Shown: piece after piece, positions 24,769-33,581 of the stretch | How the letters are laid out: each line of letters starts with the position of its first letter | Position numbering within the stretch: position 1 is the stretch's first letter | The notes under the pieces: model-generated | The model's input: only the letters and a program-made list of their open reading frames with translations | Told to the model about the DNA's origin: nothing | The model's database searches: none | Source: Sphingomonas adhaesiva | GTDB lineage: Bacteria > Pseudomonadota > Alphaproteobacteria > Sphingomonadales > Sphingomonadaceae | Length of the DNA: 64,000 nt | Assembly (NCBI RefSeq): GCF_036946125.1 | Contig: NZ_JAQIJT010000002.1 | Span: forward strand, 403,001-467,000 | Reading direction: 5' to 3' | Program-made: the position numbers and the translations under genes

Positions 24769-27456
24769 TCACCCGAAGGTGCGCTGCCACCAGCCGCGGC
24801 GCGGCGTCTCGCCGGATTCGGCGGCGGGGGCCTCCGCCGCGGCGGCAGGCTCCTCGGCCGTCGCGGCCTCCGCCTCCGGCTCGGGAGCAGGCGCGTCCGC
24901 GGCGACCGGCTCGGCCTTCTTGCGGCGCGGCGCGCGCTTGGGCTTGGGCGCGGACTCCGCCGTCTCGGGGGCGGGCAGGCCGTCGCTGACCGGCGCGGCA
25001 TCGCCCGCCTCGACCACCGTCTCGGCCTTCTTGCGACGCGTGCGCTTGGGCTTGGCCGGGGCCTCCTCTGCCGCAGCCTCGGCCGGTGCCGGTGCCGGTG
25101 CCGGTGCCGGCTCCGGCGTCGCGACCTCGGCAGCGGGTGCCGCCGGGCGCGCGCGCGGGCGACGCCGCGTCTTGGGCGCAGGGGCCTCCGGCTCCGGCGC
25201 CACCTCCGCCTCGGCCTCGACGGCGCCCTCGACCGCGACGGGGGCCTCGACCTCGGCGTCCGCTGCCGGCTCGGCGGGTGCCTCGGCCTCGCCCGGCTCG
25301 CCCTCGCTCACCGGACGATCGCCGTCGCGACGACGACCGCGGCGGCCGCGGCGGCGGCGACGGCCGTTCTCGCGCTCCGCCTCGCCATCGGCGGCGACCG
25401 GCTCGGCCTCGCCATCCGCGACCTCGTCGGCGGTGTCGGCCGGCTCGGCCTCACCCTCGACCTCGTCGCCTTCGGCCTGCTCGGCGCCGTCCTCGGGGCG
25501 GTTGCGACCGCGACGACCGCGGCGGCGGCGGCGGCGGCGGCCGCCCCGGTCGCCCTCGTCACCCTCGTCGCGCGAGCGTTCGGGACGCGCCTCGGAAGCG
25601 GTCTCGTCGGCCGCTTCCTCCTCGGCCTCGTCCTCTTCCTCGACGTCGTCGATATCGTCCTCGATCTCCTCGATCGGGCGGTCGAACTTGGGCGCGTGCG
25701 CGGGCGGCGGGCCGCTGGCCTCGACCGACATGCGGGCGCCCTCCTCCTCGTCGCCGGGGACGATCTCGACCAGCACGCCGTAGCGATCCTCGATCTCGGC
25801 GATGTCGGCGCGCTTGCGGTTCAGGACATAGAACGCCGCCTCCTGGCTGCACCTGAGCGTCAGCAGCGAGCCGCGCCCGCGCGCCGCCTCGTCCTCGATC
25901 AGCCGCAGCGCGGACAGGCCGGACGACGACGCGGTCCGCACGAACCCGGTGCCCTCGCAATGCGGGCAGGGGCGCGTCGATGCCTCCAGCACGCCGGTGC
26001 GCAGCCGCTGGCGGCTCATCTCCATCAGCCCGAAGCTGGAGATGCGGCCCACCTGGATGCGCGCGCGGTCGTTCCTCAGCGCCTCCTTCATCGCCTTCTC
26101 GACCTTCCGGACATTGGAATTGTTGTCCATGTCGATGAAGTCGATGACGACCAGCCCCGCCATGTCGCGCAGCCGCAGCTGGCGCGCGATCTCCTGCGCC
26201 GCCTCCAGGTTGGTCGCGGTGGCGGTCTGCTCGATATTGTGCTCGCGGGTGGAGCGGCCCGAGTTGATGTCGATGCTGACCAGCGCCTCGGTCGGGTTGA
26301 TGACCAGATAGCCGCCCGACTTCAGCTGGACGACCGGGTGGTACATCGCCGCCAGCTGATCCTCGACCCCGGCGCGCTGATACAGCGGCACCGGGTCGCT
26401 GTAATGCTTCACCTTCTTGGCGTGCGTCGGCATCAGCAGGCGCATGAAGTCCTTTGCCTGGCGATAGCCGTCGTCACCCTCGACGATCACCTCGTCGATG
26501 TCCTTGTTGTAGATGTCGCGGATCGCGCGCTTCAGCAGGTCGCTGTCGCCATAGACGAGCGCGGGCGCGCTCGACGTCAGCGTCTTCTCGCGGATCTCGT
26601 CCCACAGCCGCGCCAGATAGTCGAAGTCGCGCTTGATCTCGGTCTTCGTGCGTTGCAGCCCGGCGGTGCGCACGATGCAGCCCATCGACGAGGGCAGCGC
26701 CAGCTCCGCCATGATCGACTTCAGCCGCTTGCGGTCGCCCGCGTTGCTGATCTTCCGGCTGATCCCGCCGCCGTGCGAGGTGTTGGGCATCAGCACGCAG
26801 TAACGGCCCGCCAGCGACAGGTACGTCGTCAGCGCCGCGCCCTTGTTGCCGCGCTCTTCCTTCACGACCTGCACCAGCAGCACCTGACGGCGGCGGATGA
26901 CGTCCTGGATCTTGTAGCGGCGGCGCAGGTTCATGCGGCGCTGGCGCAGATCCTCGACCTGATCGTCGTTGCCGCCCGACTTGCCGCGGCGCGCCGGCGG
27001 GGCGCCTTCCGCCGTTTCGCCGTTCCCGTCGTCCTCGTCTCCGTCGTGGTCGTCGTGATCGTGGTCGTCGGCGTCGTCGTCCTCGCCGATGTCGCCCTCG
27101 AACCCGTCCTCCCCGTCTTCGTCATCCAGCGCGTCCTGCTCGGCGCGCAGCGCGGCCTCTTCGGCGGCGTGCTCCGCCTCCTCGCGCAGCAGCGCGTCGC
27201 GATCCTCCTTGGGGATCTGGTAATAATCGGGGTGGATTTCGCTGAAGGCGAGGAAGCCGTGGCGATTGCCGCCGTAATCGACGAAGGCCGCCTGCAGCGA
27301 CGGCTCGACGCGGGTCACCTTGGCGAGGTAGATATTGCCCTTGAGCTGCTTGCGCTCGGCACTTTCGAAATCAAACTCCTCGATCCGGTTTCCCTTGACG
27401 ACGGCGACGCGGGTTTCCTCCCGGTGGCGTGCGTCGATCAGCATACGCGTGGTCAT
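24769..27456 (-). CDS. rne: Ribonuclease E/G
   Basis: An 895-residue endoribonuclease that processes rRNA and tRNA and degrades mRNA. The N-terminal S1 domain is interrupted by an insert of about 100 residues that is Asp/Glu/His-rich (DDDADDHDHDDHDGDEDD). The catalytic region has both magnesium aspartates, in SIDINSGR and VIDFIDMD, and the zinc-link CPHC. After about residue 590 the protein is low complexity, alternating acidic, Ala/Pro-rich and Arg-rich blocks (RRRRRRGRRGR), the expected degradosome scaffold with RNA-binding patches. The divergent 547-base leader to the amidase gene is long enough for the autoregulatory 5' UTR typical of rne. Confidence 0.96.
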   Translation of the reverse strand: MTTRMLIDARHREETRVAVVKGNRIEEFDFESAERKQLKGNIYLAKVTRVEPSLQAAFVDYGGNRHGFLAFSEIHPDYYQIPKEDRDALLREEAEHAAEEAALRAEQDALDDEDGEDGFEGDIGEDDDADDHDHDDHDGDEDDGNGETAEGAPPARRGKSGGNDDQVEDLRQRRMNLRRRYKIQDVIRRRQVLLVQVVKEERGNKGAALTTYLSLAGRYCVLMPNTSHGGGISRKISNAGDRKRLKSIMAELALPSSMGCIVRTAGLQRTKTEIKRDFDYLARLWDEIREKTLTSSAPALVYGDSDLLKRAIRDIYNKDIDEVIVEGDDGYRQAKDFMRLLMPTHAKKVKHYSDPVPLYQRAGVEDQLAAMYHPVVQLKSGGYLVINPTEALVSIDINSGRSTREHNIEQTATATNLEAAQEIARQLRLRDMAGLVVIDFIDMDNNSNVRKVEKAMKEALRNDRARIQVGRISSFGLMEMSRQRLRTGVLEASTRPCPHCEGTGFVRTASSSGLSALRLIEDEAARGRGSLLTLRCSQEAAFYVLNRKRADIAEIEDRYGVLVEIVPGDEEEGARMSVEASGPPPAHAPKFDRPIEEIEDDIDDVEEEDEAEEEAADETASEARPERSRDEGDEGDRGGRRRRRRRGRRGRNRPEDGAEQAEGDEVEGEAEPADTADEVADGEAEPVAADGEAERENGRRRRRGRRGRRRDGDRPVSEGEPGEAEAPAEPAADAEVEAPVAVEGAVEAEAEVAPEPEAPAPKTRRRPRARPAAPAAEVATPEPAPAPAPAPAEAAAEEAPAKPKRTRRKKAETVVEAGDAAPVSDGLPAPETAESAPKPKRAPRRKKAEPVAADAPAPEPEAEAATAEEPAAAAEAPAAESGETPRRGWWQRTFG

Positions 27457-27866
27457 TGATTGGTCTCCGCGCGCCGCATCCGCCGACGAAGGGCGATGAG
27501 GCGCGGTGATAGGGCGCTGCCGGCCGCCCCGTGGGGCCGGCGGCGCGGATGGTGATGGGTGCTGCTGTCGCCGGCCGCGGAATGCCGCGAGCCCGGATCG
27601 TCCGGGGCATCAGCGGCCTGGCCACGACCGCGCTGCCGCCGGCGTGGGCCGGGCGGGACAGCGGTCGGGCGGAATACGGCATGGCGAGCGTCAACCTGAT
27701 GGCCCGGCACCGGCGGAACTGCCGGGCGGGCGGTTATACCGTCGCAAGTTGCGCGCCAGGGCGCACGTCTGGTCCGGTAACCCGAGCAGGTAGCATCCCG
27801 CGCGCGCCGCTTCAACCGGCACGATTCGGCCGTCGCGGCACCGCATTGCCGGCTGCTCCCTGCGCC

Positions 27867-27893
27867 GTCACCCCGGGTTTGACTTGGGGTGAC
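27867..27893. repeat. REP-type palindrome
   Basis: GTCACCCC...GGGGTGAC arms with a GGGTTTGACTT centre, the same core as at 17052. It lies upstream of the CtrA-type box. Confidence 0.8.
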
Positions 27894-27936
27894 GAGGGGC
27901 GCGCTGCGACCGGACACCAATCCTCTGGTATCCCCC

Positions 27937-27953
27937 TTAACCATTTGTTAACC
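27937..27953 (+). promoter_or_regulatory. CtrA binding box (TTAA-N7-TTAAC)
   Basis: The sequence TTAACCATTTGTTAACC matches the CtrA consensus TTAA-N7-TTAAC without mismatch. It lies about 75-90 bases upstream of the amidase start, a position suited to direct control by CtrA. Confidence 0.7.
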
Positions 27954-28027
27954 ATGCGCGGTAACCATGTCACAGGCGGGCCGCGCTACGGGTCCGCGCG
28001 AACATGGCGGTCAGGGGCGGCATTCGG

Positions 28028-29284
28028 ATGCAGCGGGGAAGCACGGACTCGACGATCGCGCGCACGCGGCCACGGCCGCGCGGCATGTCGTTCGCGTTCG
28101 TCATCGCGCTGCTCGCCACGCTGTCTCCCGCGCGCGCCGATACGGTCGAGCGCGTCGAGGTGGGCGAGGGCAATGTCGTCATCCGCTTCGACAGCGCGGT
28201 CACGCGTGCCTCGGGCTTTCTCCTTCCCGCGCCCGACCGGATCGCGATCGACGTCGACGGCATCACGCCCGGCGCGCGTATCCCCGGCAGCGGCGCGGTG
28301 GCGCAGGTGCGCCAGGGCCGCCGCGACAGCGGTACCCGCATCGTGCTCGACCTGGCGCAGCCGATGGTGATCGAGCAGGGCGAACTGCGCGACGAGGGCA
28401 GGTCGCTGGCACTCACGCTGCGCCCCACCGACAAGCGCGGCTTTACCGCCGCGGCGATGGCCGGCGCGCGCCGCTTCCTGCCGTGGAACTGGGGCAGGGA
28501 CACCCCCGTCGCGACCGCCGCCAGCTACAAGGTCACGGTTCCCGTGCCGCCGCCCGCGCGCGCGGCGCCGCTGCCGAAGGTGCAGGGCGACGACGATCGC
28601 CCGCTGGTGGTGATCGATGCCGGGCACGGCGGCAACGATCCCGGCGCGATCAACCAGGCGACGGGGCTGCGCGAGAAGGACGTCACGCTCAGGATCGCGC
28701 GCGCCATCCGCGACAATCTGATCGCCGGCGGGCGCGTCCGCGTCGCGCTGACCCGCAACGACGACCGCTACATCCTCCACCGCGAGCGTTTCGGCATCGC
28801 GCGCCGGCTGAAGGCGGACCTGTTCATCTCGATCCATTGCGACAGCGTCGGCACCGGCCTCGCCAGCGGGGCCACCGCCTATACCCTGTCCGACGTCGCC
28901 TCCGACAAGGAAGCCGCGCTGCTCGCCGCGCGCGAGAACAAGTCGGACGTGATCGCCGGCGTCCGGCTCGATCGCAATCCCGACGTGTCCTCGATCCTGA
29001 TCGACCTGACGCAGCGCGAGACGATGAACGCCTCCGCCGGCTTCGCCCGCCTGCTGGGACGCGAGGCGAAGCCGTTGATCCCCACCAAGCCCAACTTCCA
29101 CCGCACCGCCTCGCTGCTGGTGCTCAAGGCGCCCGACATGCCCTCGATCCTGTTCGAGACCGGCTATATCTCGACGCCCGAGGACGCCGCCTTCCTCGAC
29201 AGCAAGGCGGGCCGCGAGAAGATCGCCGAGAGCGTCCGCCGCGCGGTCGAGATCTATTTCGCGCGCCGGCTGGCGACGCGGTAA
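28028..29284 (+). CDS. amiC: N-acetylmuramoyl-L-alanine amidase (AmiC type)
   Basis: A 418-residue periplasmic amidase that splits septal peptidoglycan during cell separation. After an Arg-rich start there is a signal peptide (FAFVIALLATLSPARA), then an AMIN domain (about residues 40-130) that targets the septum, then a zinc Amidase_3 domain. Its metal and catalytic residues lie in VIDAGHGGNDPGA, the glutamate in LREKD, SIHCDS and FETGYIS. I prefer the ATG at 28028, which has AGGGG upstream; an ATG at 28004 and one at 28085 are in frame. A perfect CtrA box lies upstream. It is monocistronic. Confidence 0.93.
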   Translation: MQRGSTDSTIARTRPRPRGMSFAFVIALLATLSPARADTVERVEVGEGNVVIRFDSAVTRASGFLLPAPDRIAIDVDGITPGARIPGSGAVAQVRQGRRDSGTRIVLDLAQPMVIEQGELRDEGRSLALTLRPTDKRGFTAAAMAGARRFLPWNWGRDTPVATAASYKVTVPVPPPARAAPLPKVQGDDDRPLVVIDAGHGGNDPGAINQATGLREKDVTLRIARAIRDNLIAGGRVRVALTRNDDRYILHRERFGIARRLKADLFISIHCDSVGTGLASGATAYTLSDVASDKEAALLAARENKSDVIAGVRLDRNPDVSSILIDLTQRETMNASAGFARLLGREAKPLIPTKPNFHRTASLLVLKAPDMPSILFETGYISTPEDAAFLDSKAGREKIAESVRRAVEIYFARRLATR

Positions 29285-29305
29285 GCCTGCCCCCCGCTGA
29301 ACCCT

Positions 29306-29397
29306 CCGTTCGGCCTGAGCGACGTCGAAGGCTATGCGCGACGGCGGCCGTGTTTCGACTTCGCTCGGCACGAACGAAGGTTTATCGGTACGAACGG
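29306..29397. repeat. GTTCG/TCGAA palindromic repeat, family 4 (copy 1)
   Basis: Ends CCGTTCG and CGAACGG are inverted, with inner TGAGCGACGTCGAAG and TTTCGACTTCGCTCGGCACG segments. The same kind of element is at 57956-58059. It occupies much of the gap before sugE. Confidence 0.7.
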
Positions 29398-29512
29398 AGC
29401 CGGGTTGCCACGGGCCTGCCCACCCTCTAACAGCCCGCCCGCGCCTTCGCCTCTTACGGGTTTCCGGCCCGGCGCCTCCCACCAGAGCCCGCAGTTTCAA
29501 GGAGATCGCGCG

Positions 29513-29836
29513 ATGGCGTGGCTCATCCTCGGCATTGCCGTGGTTACCGAAATCGTCTGGGCGCTGAGCCTGAAATGGGCCGCGACGGCGGGCACCTGGC
29601 TCGCGTCCGCGGTCCCGATCACGCTCAGCTTCGTCAACATGGGGCTGCTCGCGCTCGCGATGCGCGGACTGCCCGCGGGGACGGCCTATGCGGTGTGGAC
29701 CGGGCTGGGCGCGGTCGGGGTCACGATCTTCGGCATGATCCTGTTCGGCGAGAAGGTGAATTTGGTGCAGGGCGGCTTCATCGCGCTCATCATCATCGGC
29801 GTCGTCGGCACGAAGTTCTTCGCGCCCTCCCTCTGA
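29513..29836 (+). CDS. sugE: SMR family exporter SugE/Gdx
   Basis: A 107-residue, four-helix small multidrug resistance protein. The key glutamate is in VTEIVWALSLKWA near residue 13, and AYAVWTGLGAVGVTIFGMILFGE is the SugE signature. SugE-type members (Gdx) export guanidinium and some quaternary ammonium ions as a homodimer with proton exchange. The start has AGGAG 8 bases upstream. I looked for a guanidine riboswitch in the 228-base leader and saw none; that gap holds a family 4 repeat instead. It is followed by the PBP1A gene after 54 bases. Confidence 0.92.
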   Translation: MAWLILGIAVVTEIVWALSLKWAATAGTWLASAVPITLSFVNMGLLALAMRGLPAGTAYAVWTGLGAVGVTIFGMILFGEKVNLVQGGFIALIIIGVVGTKFFAPSL

Positions 29837-29890
29837 TCGTTGGCGCCTGACCTTTCCTGTGCCGCAGGACATGCTACACGCCAACCCGAG

Positions 29891-32365
29891 ATGGCGTCCG
29901 AACCTTCAGAGCCGCGTCGCGTGACGCTGTGGAGCCGCTGGTGGGTGCGCTGGTCGACCTGTCTGGTCGCGCTCGCGCTGGTGGCGTTCGGCGTCTTCTG
30001 GCTGGTCTTCGCGCGCGACCTGCCCTCGGTCGACAAGCTCAAGGCGTATCAGCCGCCGCTGCCCACCAACGTGCGCGCGGGCGACGGCGCGCCGATCTAT
30101 TCCTATGCGCGCGAACGCCGAGTCCAGCTCGCCTTCGCCGAATATCCCCCGCTGCTGGTGCGCGCGTTCCTGGCGGCGGAGGACAAGACCTTCTTCGAGC
30201 ATCACGGCGTCGACTTCCCCGGCCTGGCGGGCGCGGTGATCGATTACGCGCGCAAGTTCGGCACCGGGCAGCGCGCCAAGGGCGGCTCGACCATCACCCA
30301 GCAGGTTGCCAAGAACCTGTTGATCGGCAACGAATATTCCCCCACCCGCAAGGTGCGCGAGGCGCTGCTGGCCTATAAGATCGAGCAGACGCTGACCAAG
30401 CAGCAGATCATCGAGCTGTACCTCAACCAGATCTTCCTCGGCCGCAACGCCTACGGGGTGGAGGCGGCGTCCCACGCCTATTTCGACAAGGAGCTCGACG
30501 AGCTCACGCTCGGCCAGCTCGCCTATCTCGCCATCCTGCCCAAGGGGCCGGCGAACTACGATCCGTTCCGCAGCACCCGGCGCGCGCTCGACCGCCGCAA
30601 CTACGTCCTGCGCGAGATGGTCAGGAACGGCTTCGTGACGCAGGCGCAGGCGAGCGCCGCCGCCGCCGAGCCGATCGGCGCGATCGCGCGCCGCACGCCC
30701 AAGTTCGAGCGCGTCGGCGGCTATTTCGTCGAGGAGGTCCGCCGCCGGCTGATCGACAGGTTCGGCGAGAGCGCCGACGACGGCCCGAACAGCGTCTATG
30801 CCGGCGGGCTGTGGGTGCGTACCTCGCTCGACCGCAAGGTGCAGGCGGATGCGGCGGAGGCGCTGCGCAACGGCCTGCTGCGCTTCGACAGCGGGCGCGG
30901 CTGGTCGGGGCCGCTGCGCCATCTCGACCTGGAGGGCGACAACTGGCTGGCTCCGCTGCTCAATACCAACATCCAGCTCGACTATTCCGACTGGCGCGCG
31001 GGTATCGCGATCGCGCGGGAGGGCGATGCGTGGCGGCTGGGCTTCGCCGACGGCTCGACCGGCACGCTGCCGCGCTCGGCCGCGCAGATGCCGCAGCGCG
31101 GCACCGGCACCCCCGGCTTCGCCGCGATCAGGGCGGGCGACATCCTCGCGGTGGCGCCGTCCGGCGGCGCCTTCGCGCTGCGCTCGATCCCGCGCGTGTC
31201 GGGCGGGATGGTGGTGCAGGAGCCCGCCTCGGGCCGCATCCTGGCGATGCAGGGCGGGTTCGATGCCAGCGTGCAGTCGTTCAACCGCGCGACCCAGGCC
31301 AATCGCCAGCCCGGCTCGACGATCAAGCCGATCGTCTATTCCGCCGCGCTCGAACACGGCATGACCCCCGCCTCGATCATCGTCGACGGCCCGTTCTGCG
31401 TCTATCAGGGTGCGCGACTGGGGCAGAAGTGCTTCCGCAACTTCGGCAATTCGCGCGGCGCCGGGCCGCACACGATGCGCTGGGGCATCGAGCAGTCGCG
31501 CAATCTGATGACCGTGCGCGCCGCGGCGCAGACCGGCATGGGCAATGTCGTCCGCCTGATGAAGGCGATGCAGATCGGCGATTACGCGCCGTACCTCGCC
31601 TATGCGCTGGGCGCGGGCGAGACGACGGTGGAGAAGATGGTCAACGCGTACGGCGTGCTCGCCAACCAGGGCCGCTGGCACGATCCGTCGCTGATCGACT
31701 TCGTGCAGGACCGCGGCGGGCAGGTCATCTGGCCGGAGAACTGGCGCGCCTGCGACGGCTGCAACGCCCCCGACTGGAACGGGCAGGCGATGCCGCGCCC
31801 CGCCCCGCGCGGGCGCCAGGTGCTGGACGCGATGAGCGCGTATCAGATGGTCCACATCACCGAAGGCGTCATCCAGCGCGGCACCGCGACGCAGCTGCGC
31901 GACCTGAACCGTCCGATCTTCGGCAAGACCGGCACCAATTCGGGCCCCACCGACGTCTGGTTCATCGGCGGCACGCCGCAGATGGTGGCGGGGCTGTACC
32001 TGGGGTACGACAGCCCGCGCTCGCTCGGCGGCTATGCGCAGGGCGGGACGGTCGCGGTGCCGATCTTCAAGGAATGGGCGCAAAAGGCCTATGCCGGGCT
32101 GCCCGCGCTGCCGTTCCGCGCGCCGCCGGGGATCCGCATGGTCCGCATCGACCGCGCCTCGGGCAGGCCGGTCTACGGCACCTGGCCGACGATGGACGAT
32201 CCCAGGCCCGCGGTGATCTGGGAAGCGTTCAAGCCGCAGAGCGAGGCGCGCCGCGCGCGCCGCACCGCGCCCACCGCCGCCCCCAGCGCCGCTCCGACCG
32301 CCGCCGCCACCCGCGCCGCCGGCAGCGACAGCGACTTCTTGCAGAAGCAGGGGGGCATCTACTAA
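29891..32365 (+). CDS. mrcA: Penicillin-binding protein 1A
   Basis: An 824-residue bifunctional peptidoglycan synthase with one N-terminal membrane anchor (LVALALVAFGVFWLVFA). The glycosyltransferase domain has EDKTFFEHHGVD and GGSTITQQVAKNL (about residues 90-140). The transpeptidase domain has the STIK tetrad in QPGSTIKPIVY near residue 490, SRN in EQSRNLMT, and KTGT in GKTGTNSGPTD. The C-terminal tail is Ala/Thr/Arg-rich. It extends glycan strands and cross-links them at the inner membrane. The ATG at 29891 avoids the cysteine-containing leader of a longer frame. A REP-like hairpin separates it from prfB. Confidence 0.96.
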   Translation: MASEPSEPRRVTLWSRWWVRWSTCLVALALVAFGVFWLVFARDLPSVDKLKAYQPPLPTNVRAGDGAPIYSYARERRVQLAFAEYPPLLVRAFLAAEDKTFFEHHGVDFPGLAGAVIDYARKFGTGQRAKGGSTITQQVAKNLLIGNEYSPTRKVREALLAYKIEQTLTKQQIIELYLNQIFLGRNAYGVEAASHAYFDKELDELTLGQLAYLAILPKGPANYDPFRSTRRALDRRNYVLREMVRNGFVTQAQASAAAAEPIGAIARRTPKFERVGGYFVEEVRRRLIDRFGESADDGPNSVYAGGLWVRTSLDRKVQADAAEALRNGLLRFDSGRGWSGPLRHLDLEGDNWLAPLLNTNIQLDYSDWRAGIAIAREGDAWRLGFADGSTGTLPRSAAQMPQRGTGTPGFAAIRAGDILAVAPSGGAFALRSIPRVSGGMVVQEPASGRILAMQGGFDASVQSFNRATQANRQPGSTIKPIVYSAALEHGMTPASIIVDGPFCVYQGARLGQKCFRNFGNSRGAGPHTMRWGIEQSRNLMTVRAAAQTGMGNVVRLMKAMQIGDYAPYLAYALGAGETTVEKMVNAYGVLANQGRWHDPSLIDFVQDRGGQVIWPENWRACDGCNAPDWNGQAMPRPAPRGRQVLDAMSAYQMVHITEGVIQRGTATQLRDLNRPIFGKTGTNSGPTDVWFIGGTPQMVAGLYLGYDSPRSLGGYAQGGTVAVPIFKEWAQKAYAGLPALPFRAPPGIRMVRIDRASGRPVYGTWPTMDDPRPAVIWEAFKPQSEARRARRTAPTAAPSAAPTAAATRAAGSDSDFLQKQGGIY

Positions 32366-32453
32366 GTCCGCCGATCATCGTCTTTCCGTCATCCCGGGCG
32401 CATCCGGGTCTGAGAGCCCGGCCGCGCCGGCATGACGACACCTGGAGAATGTT

Positions 32454-33581
32454 ATGCGCGCCGAAGCGCAGGCCCATGCCGATACGATCAACGAGGCGCT
32501 GGCGCTGTTGCGCCGCTTCCTCGACTGGGACCGCGCGCTGCGTCGCCTCGACGAGCTGAACGCGCGCGTCGAGGACCAGTCGCTGTGGAACAACCCCAAG
32601 GCCGCGCAGGAGGTGATGCGCGAGCGCCGCCGCCTGGACGAGGCGATCACCGCCACCCGCGCGATCGAGCGCGACCTGAACGACACCGTCGAGCTGATCG
32701 AGCTGGCGGAGGCCGAGGGCGATCAGGAGATGGCGGCCGACGGCACCGCCGCGCTCGCCGAACTGGCGACGCGCGCGCAGGCCGACAAGGTGAAGGCGCT
32801 GCTGGCGGGCGAGGCCGACGCCAACGACAGCTATATCGAGATCAACGCCGGCGCCGGCGGGACCGAGAGCCAGGACTGGGCCGAGATGCTCCAGCGGATG
32901 TACACGCGCTGGGCCGAGCGTCGCGGGCTGAAGGTCGAACTGATCGACTATCACGCCGGCGAACAGGCCGGGATCAAGAGCGCGACGCTGCTGGTGAAGG
33001 GCGAGAACGCCTATGGCTATGCCAAGGTCGAGAGCGGCGTCCACCGCCTCGTCCGCATCAGCCCCTACGACAGCTCGGCGCGTCGCCACACCAGCTTCTC
33101 CAGCGTGTGGGTCTATCCGGTCATCGACGACAATATCGAGGTCGAGATCAACGAAAGCGACCTGCGCATCGACACCTATCGCGCGTCGGGCGCGGGTGGG
33201 CAGCACATCAACACCACCGATTCGGCGGTGCGCATCACCCATTTGCCGACCGGCATCGTGGTGCAGTGCCAGAACCAGCGCTCGCAGCACAAGAACAAGG
33301 CGGAGGCCTACAACCAGCTGCGCGCGCGCCTGTACGAGCGCGAGCTGGCCGAGCGCGAGGCCGCGGCCAATGCGGAGAACGCGACGAAGACCGACATCGG
33401 CTGGGGCCACCAGATCCGCAGCTACGTGCTCCAGCCGTATCAGCTGGTGAAGGACCTGCGCACCGGCCACACCTCCACCTCGCCGGGCGACGTGCTCGAC
33501 GGCGATCTCGACGACTTCATGGCCGCGGCGCTGTCGCAGCGGGTGAGCGGCGAGACGGTCGAGGTGGAGGACGTCGACTGA
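32454..33581 (+). CDS. prfB: Peptide chain release factor 2
   Basis: A 375-residue release factor for UGA and UAA. The peptidyl-hydrolysis GGQ is at residues 248-250 (GAGGQHINT). The stop-recognition motif reads SPY at 203-205, where E. coli has SPF, a variant seen in alphaproteobacteria. The frame is continuous from the ATG with no in-frame UGA near codon 25, so the autoregulatory +1 frameshift of many bacteria is absent. The start has GGAGAATGTT upstream. Its TGA overlaps the ATG of the methyltransferase gene by one base, so the two are coupled. Confidence 0.96.
   Translation: MRAEAQAHADTINEALALLRRFLDWDRALRRLDELNARVEDQSLWNNPKAAQEVMRERRRLDEAITATRAIERDLNDTVELIELAEAEGDQEMAADGTAALAELATRAQADKVKALLAGEADANDSYIEINAGAGGTESQDWAEMLQRMYTRWAERRGLKVELIDYHAGEQAGIKSATLLVKGENAYGYAKVESGVHRLVRISPYDSSARRHTSFSSVWVYPVIDDNIEVEINESDLRIDTYRASGAGGQHINTTDSAVRITHLPTGIVVQCQNQRSQHKNKAEAYNQLRARLYERELAEREAAANAENATKTDIGWGHQIRSYVLQPYQLVKDLRTGHTSTSPGDVLDGDLDDFMAAALSQRVSGETVEVEDVD

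Larger units (their letters stand above)
27457..28027. other. Long divergent intergenic region rne / amiC
   Basis: About 570 bases with no supported gene. The first 400 bases form the leader of rne and the open frames there are shadows. It contains a REP palindrome (27867-27893) and, nearer the amidase gene, an AT-richer patch with a full CtrA-type box and repeated GTTAACCATG/GGTAACCATG. Confidence 0.7.

Noticed and set aside
29285..29512. Guanidine riboswitch upstream of sugE
   Set aside because: No ykkC-type conserved core or paired ACGR loops are seen; the stretch is a family 4 repeat.
32454..32540. Programmed frameshift in prfB
   Set aside because: The frame is continuous from the ATG, with no in-frame TGA near codon 25 and no CTTTGAC slip site.
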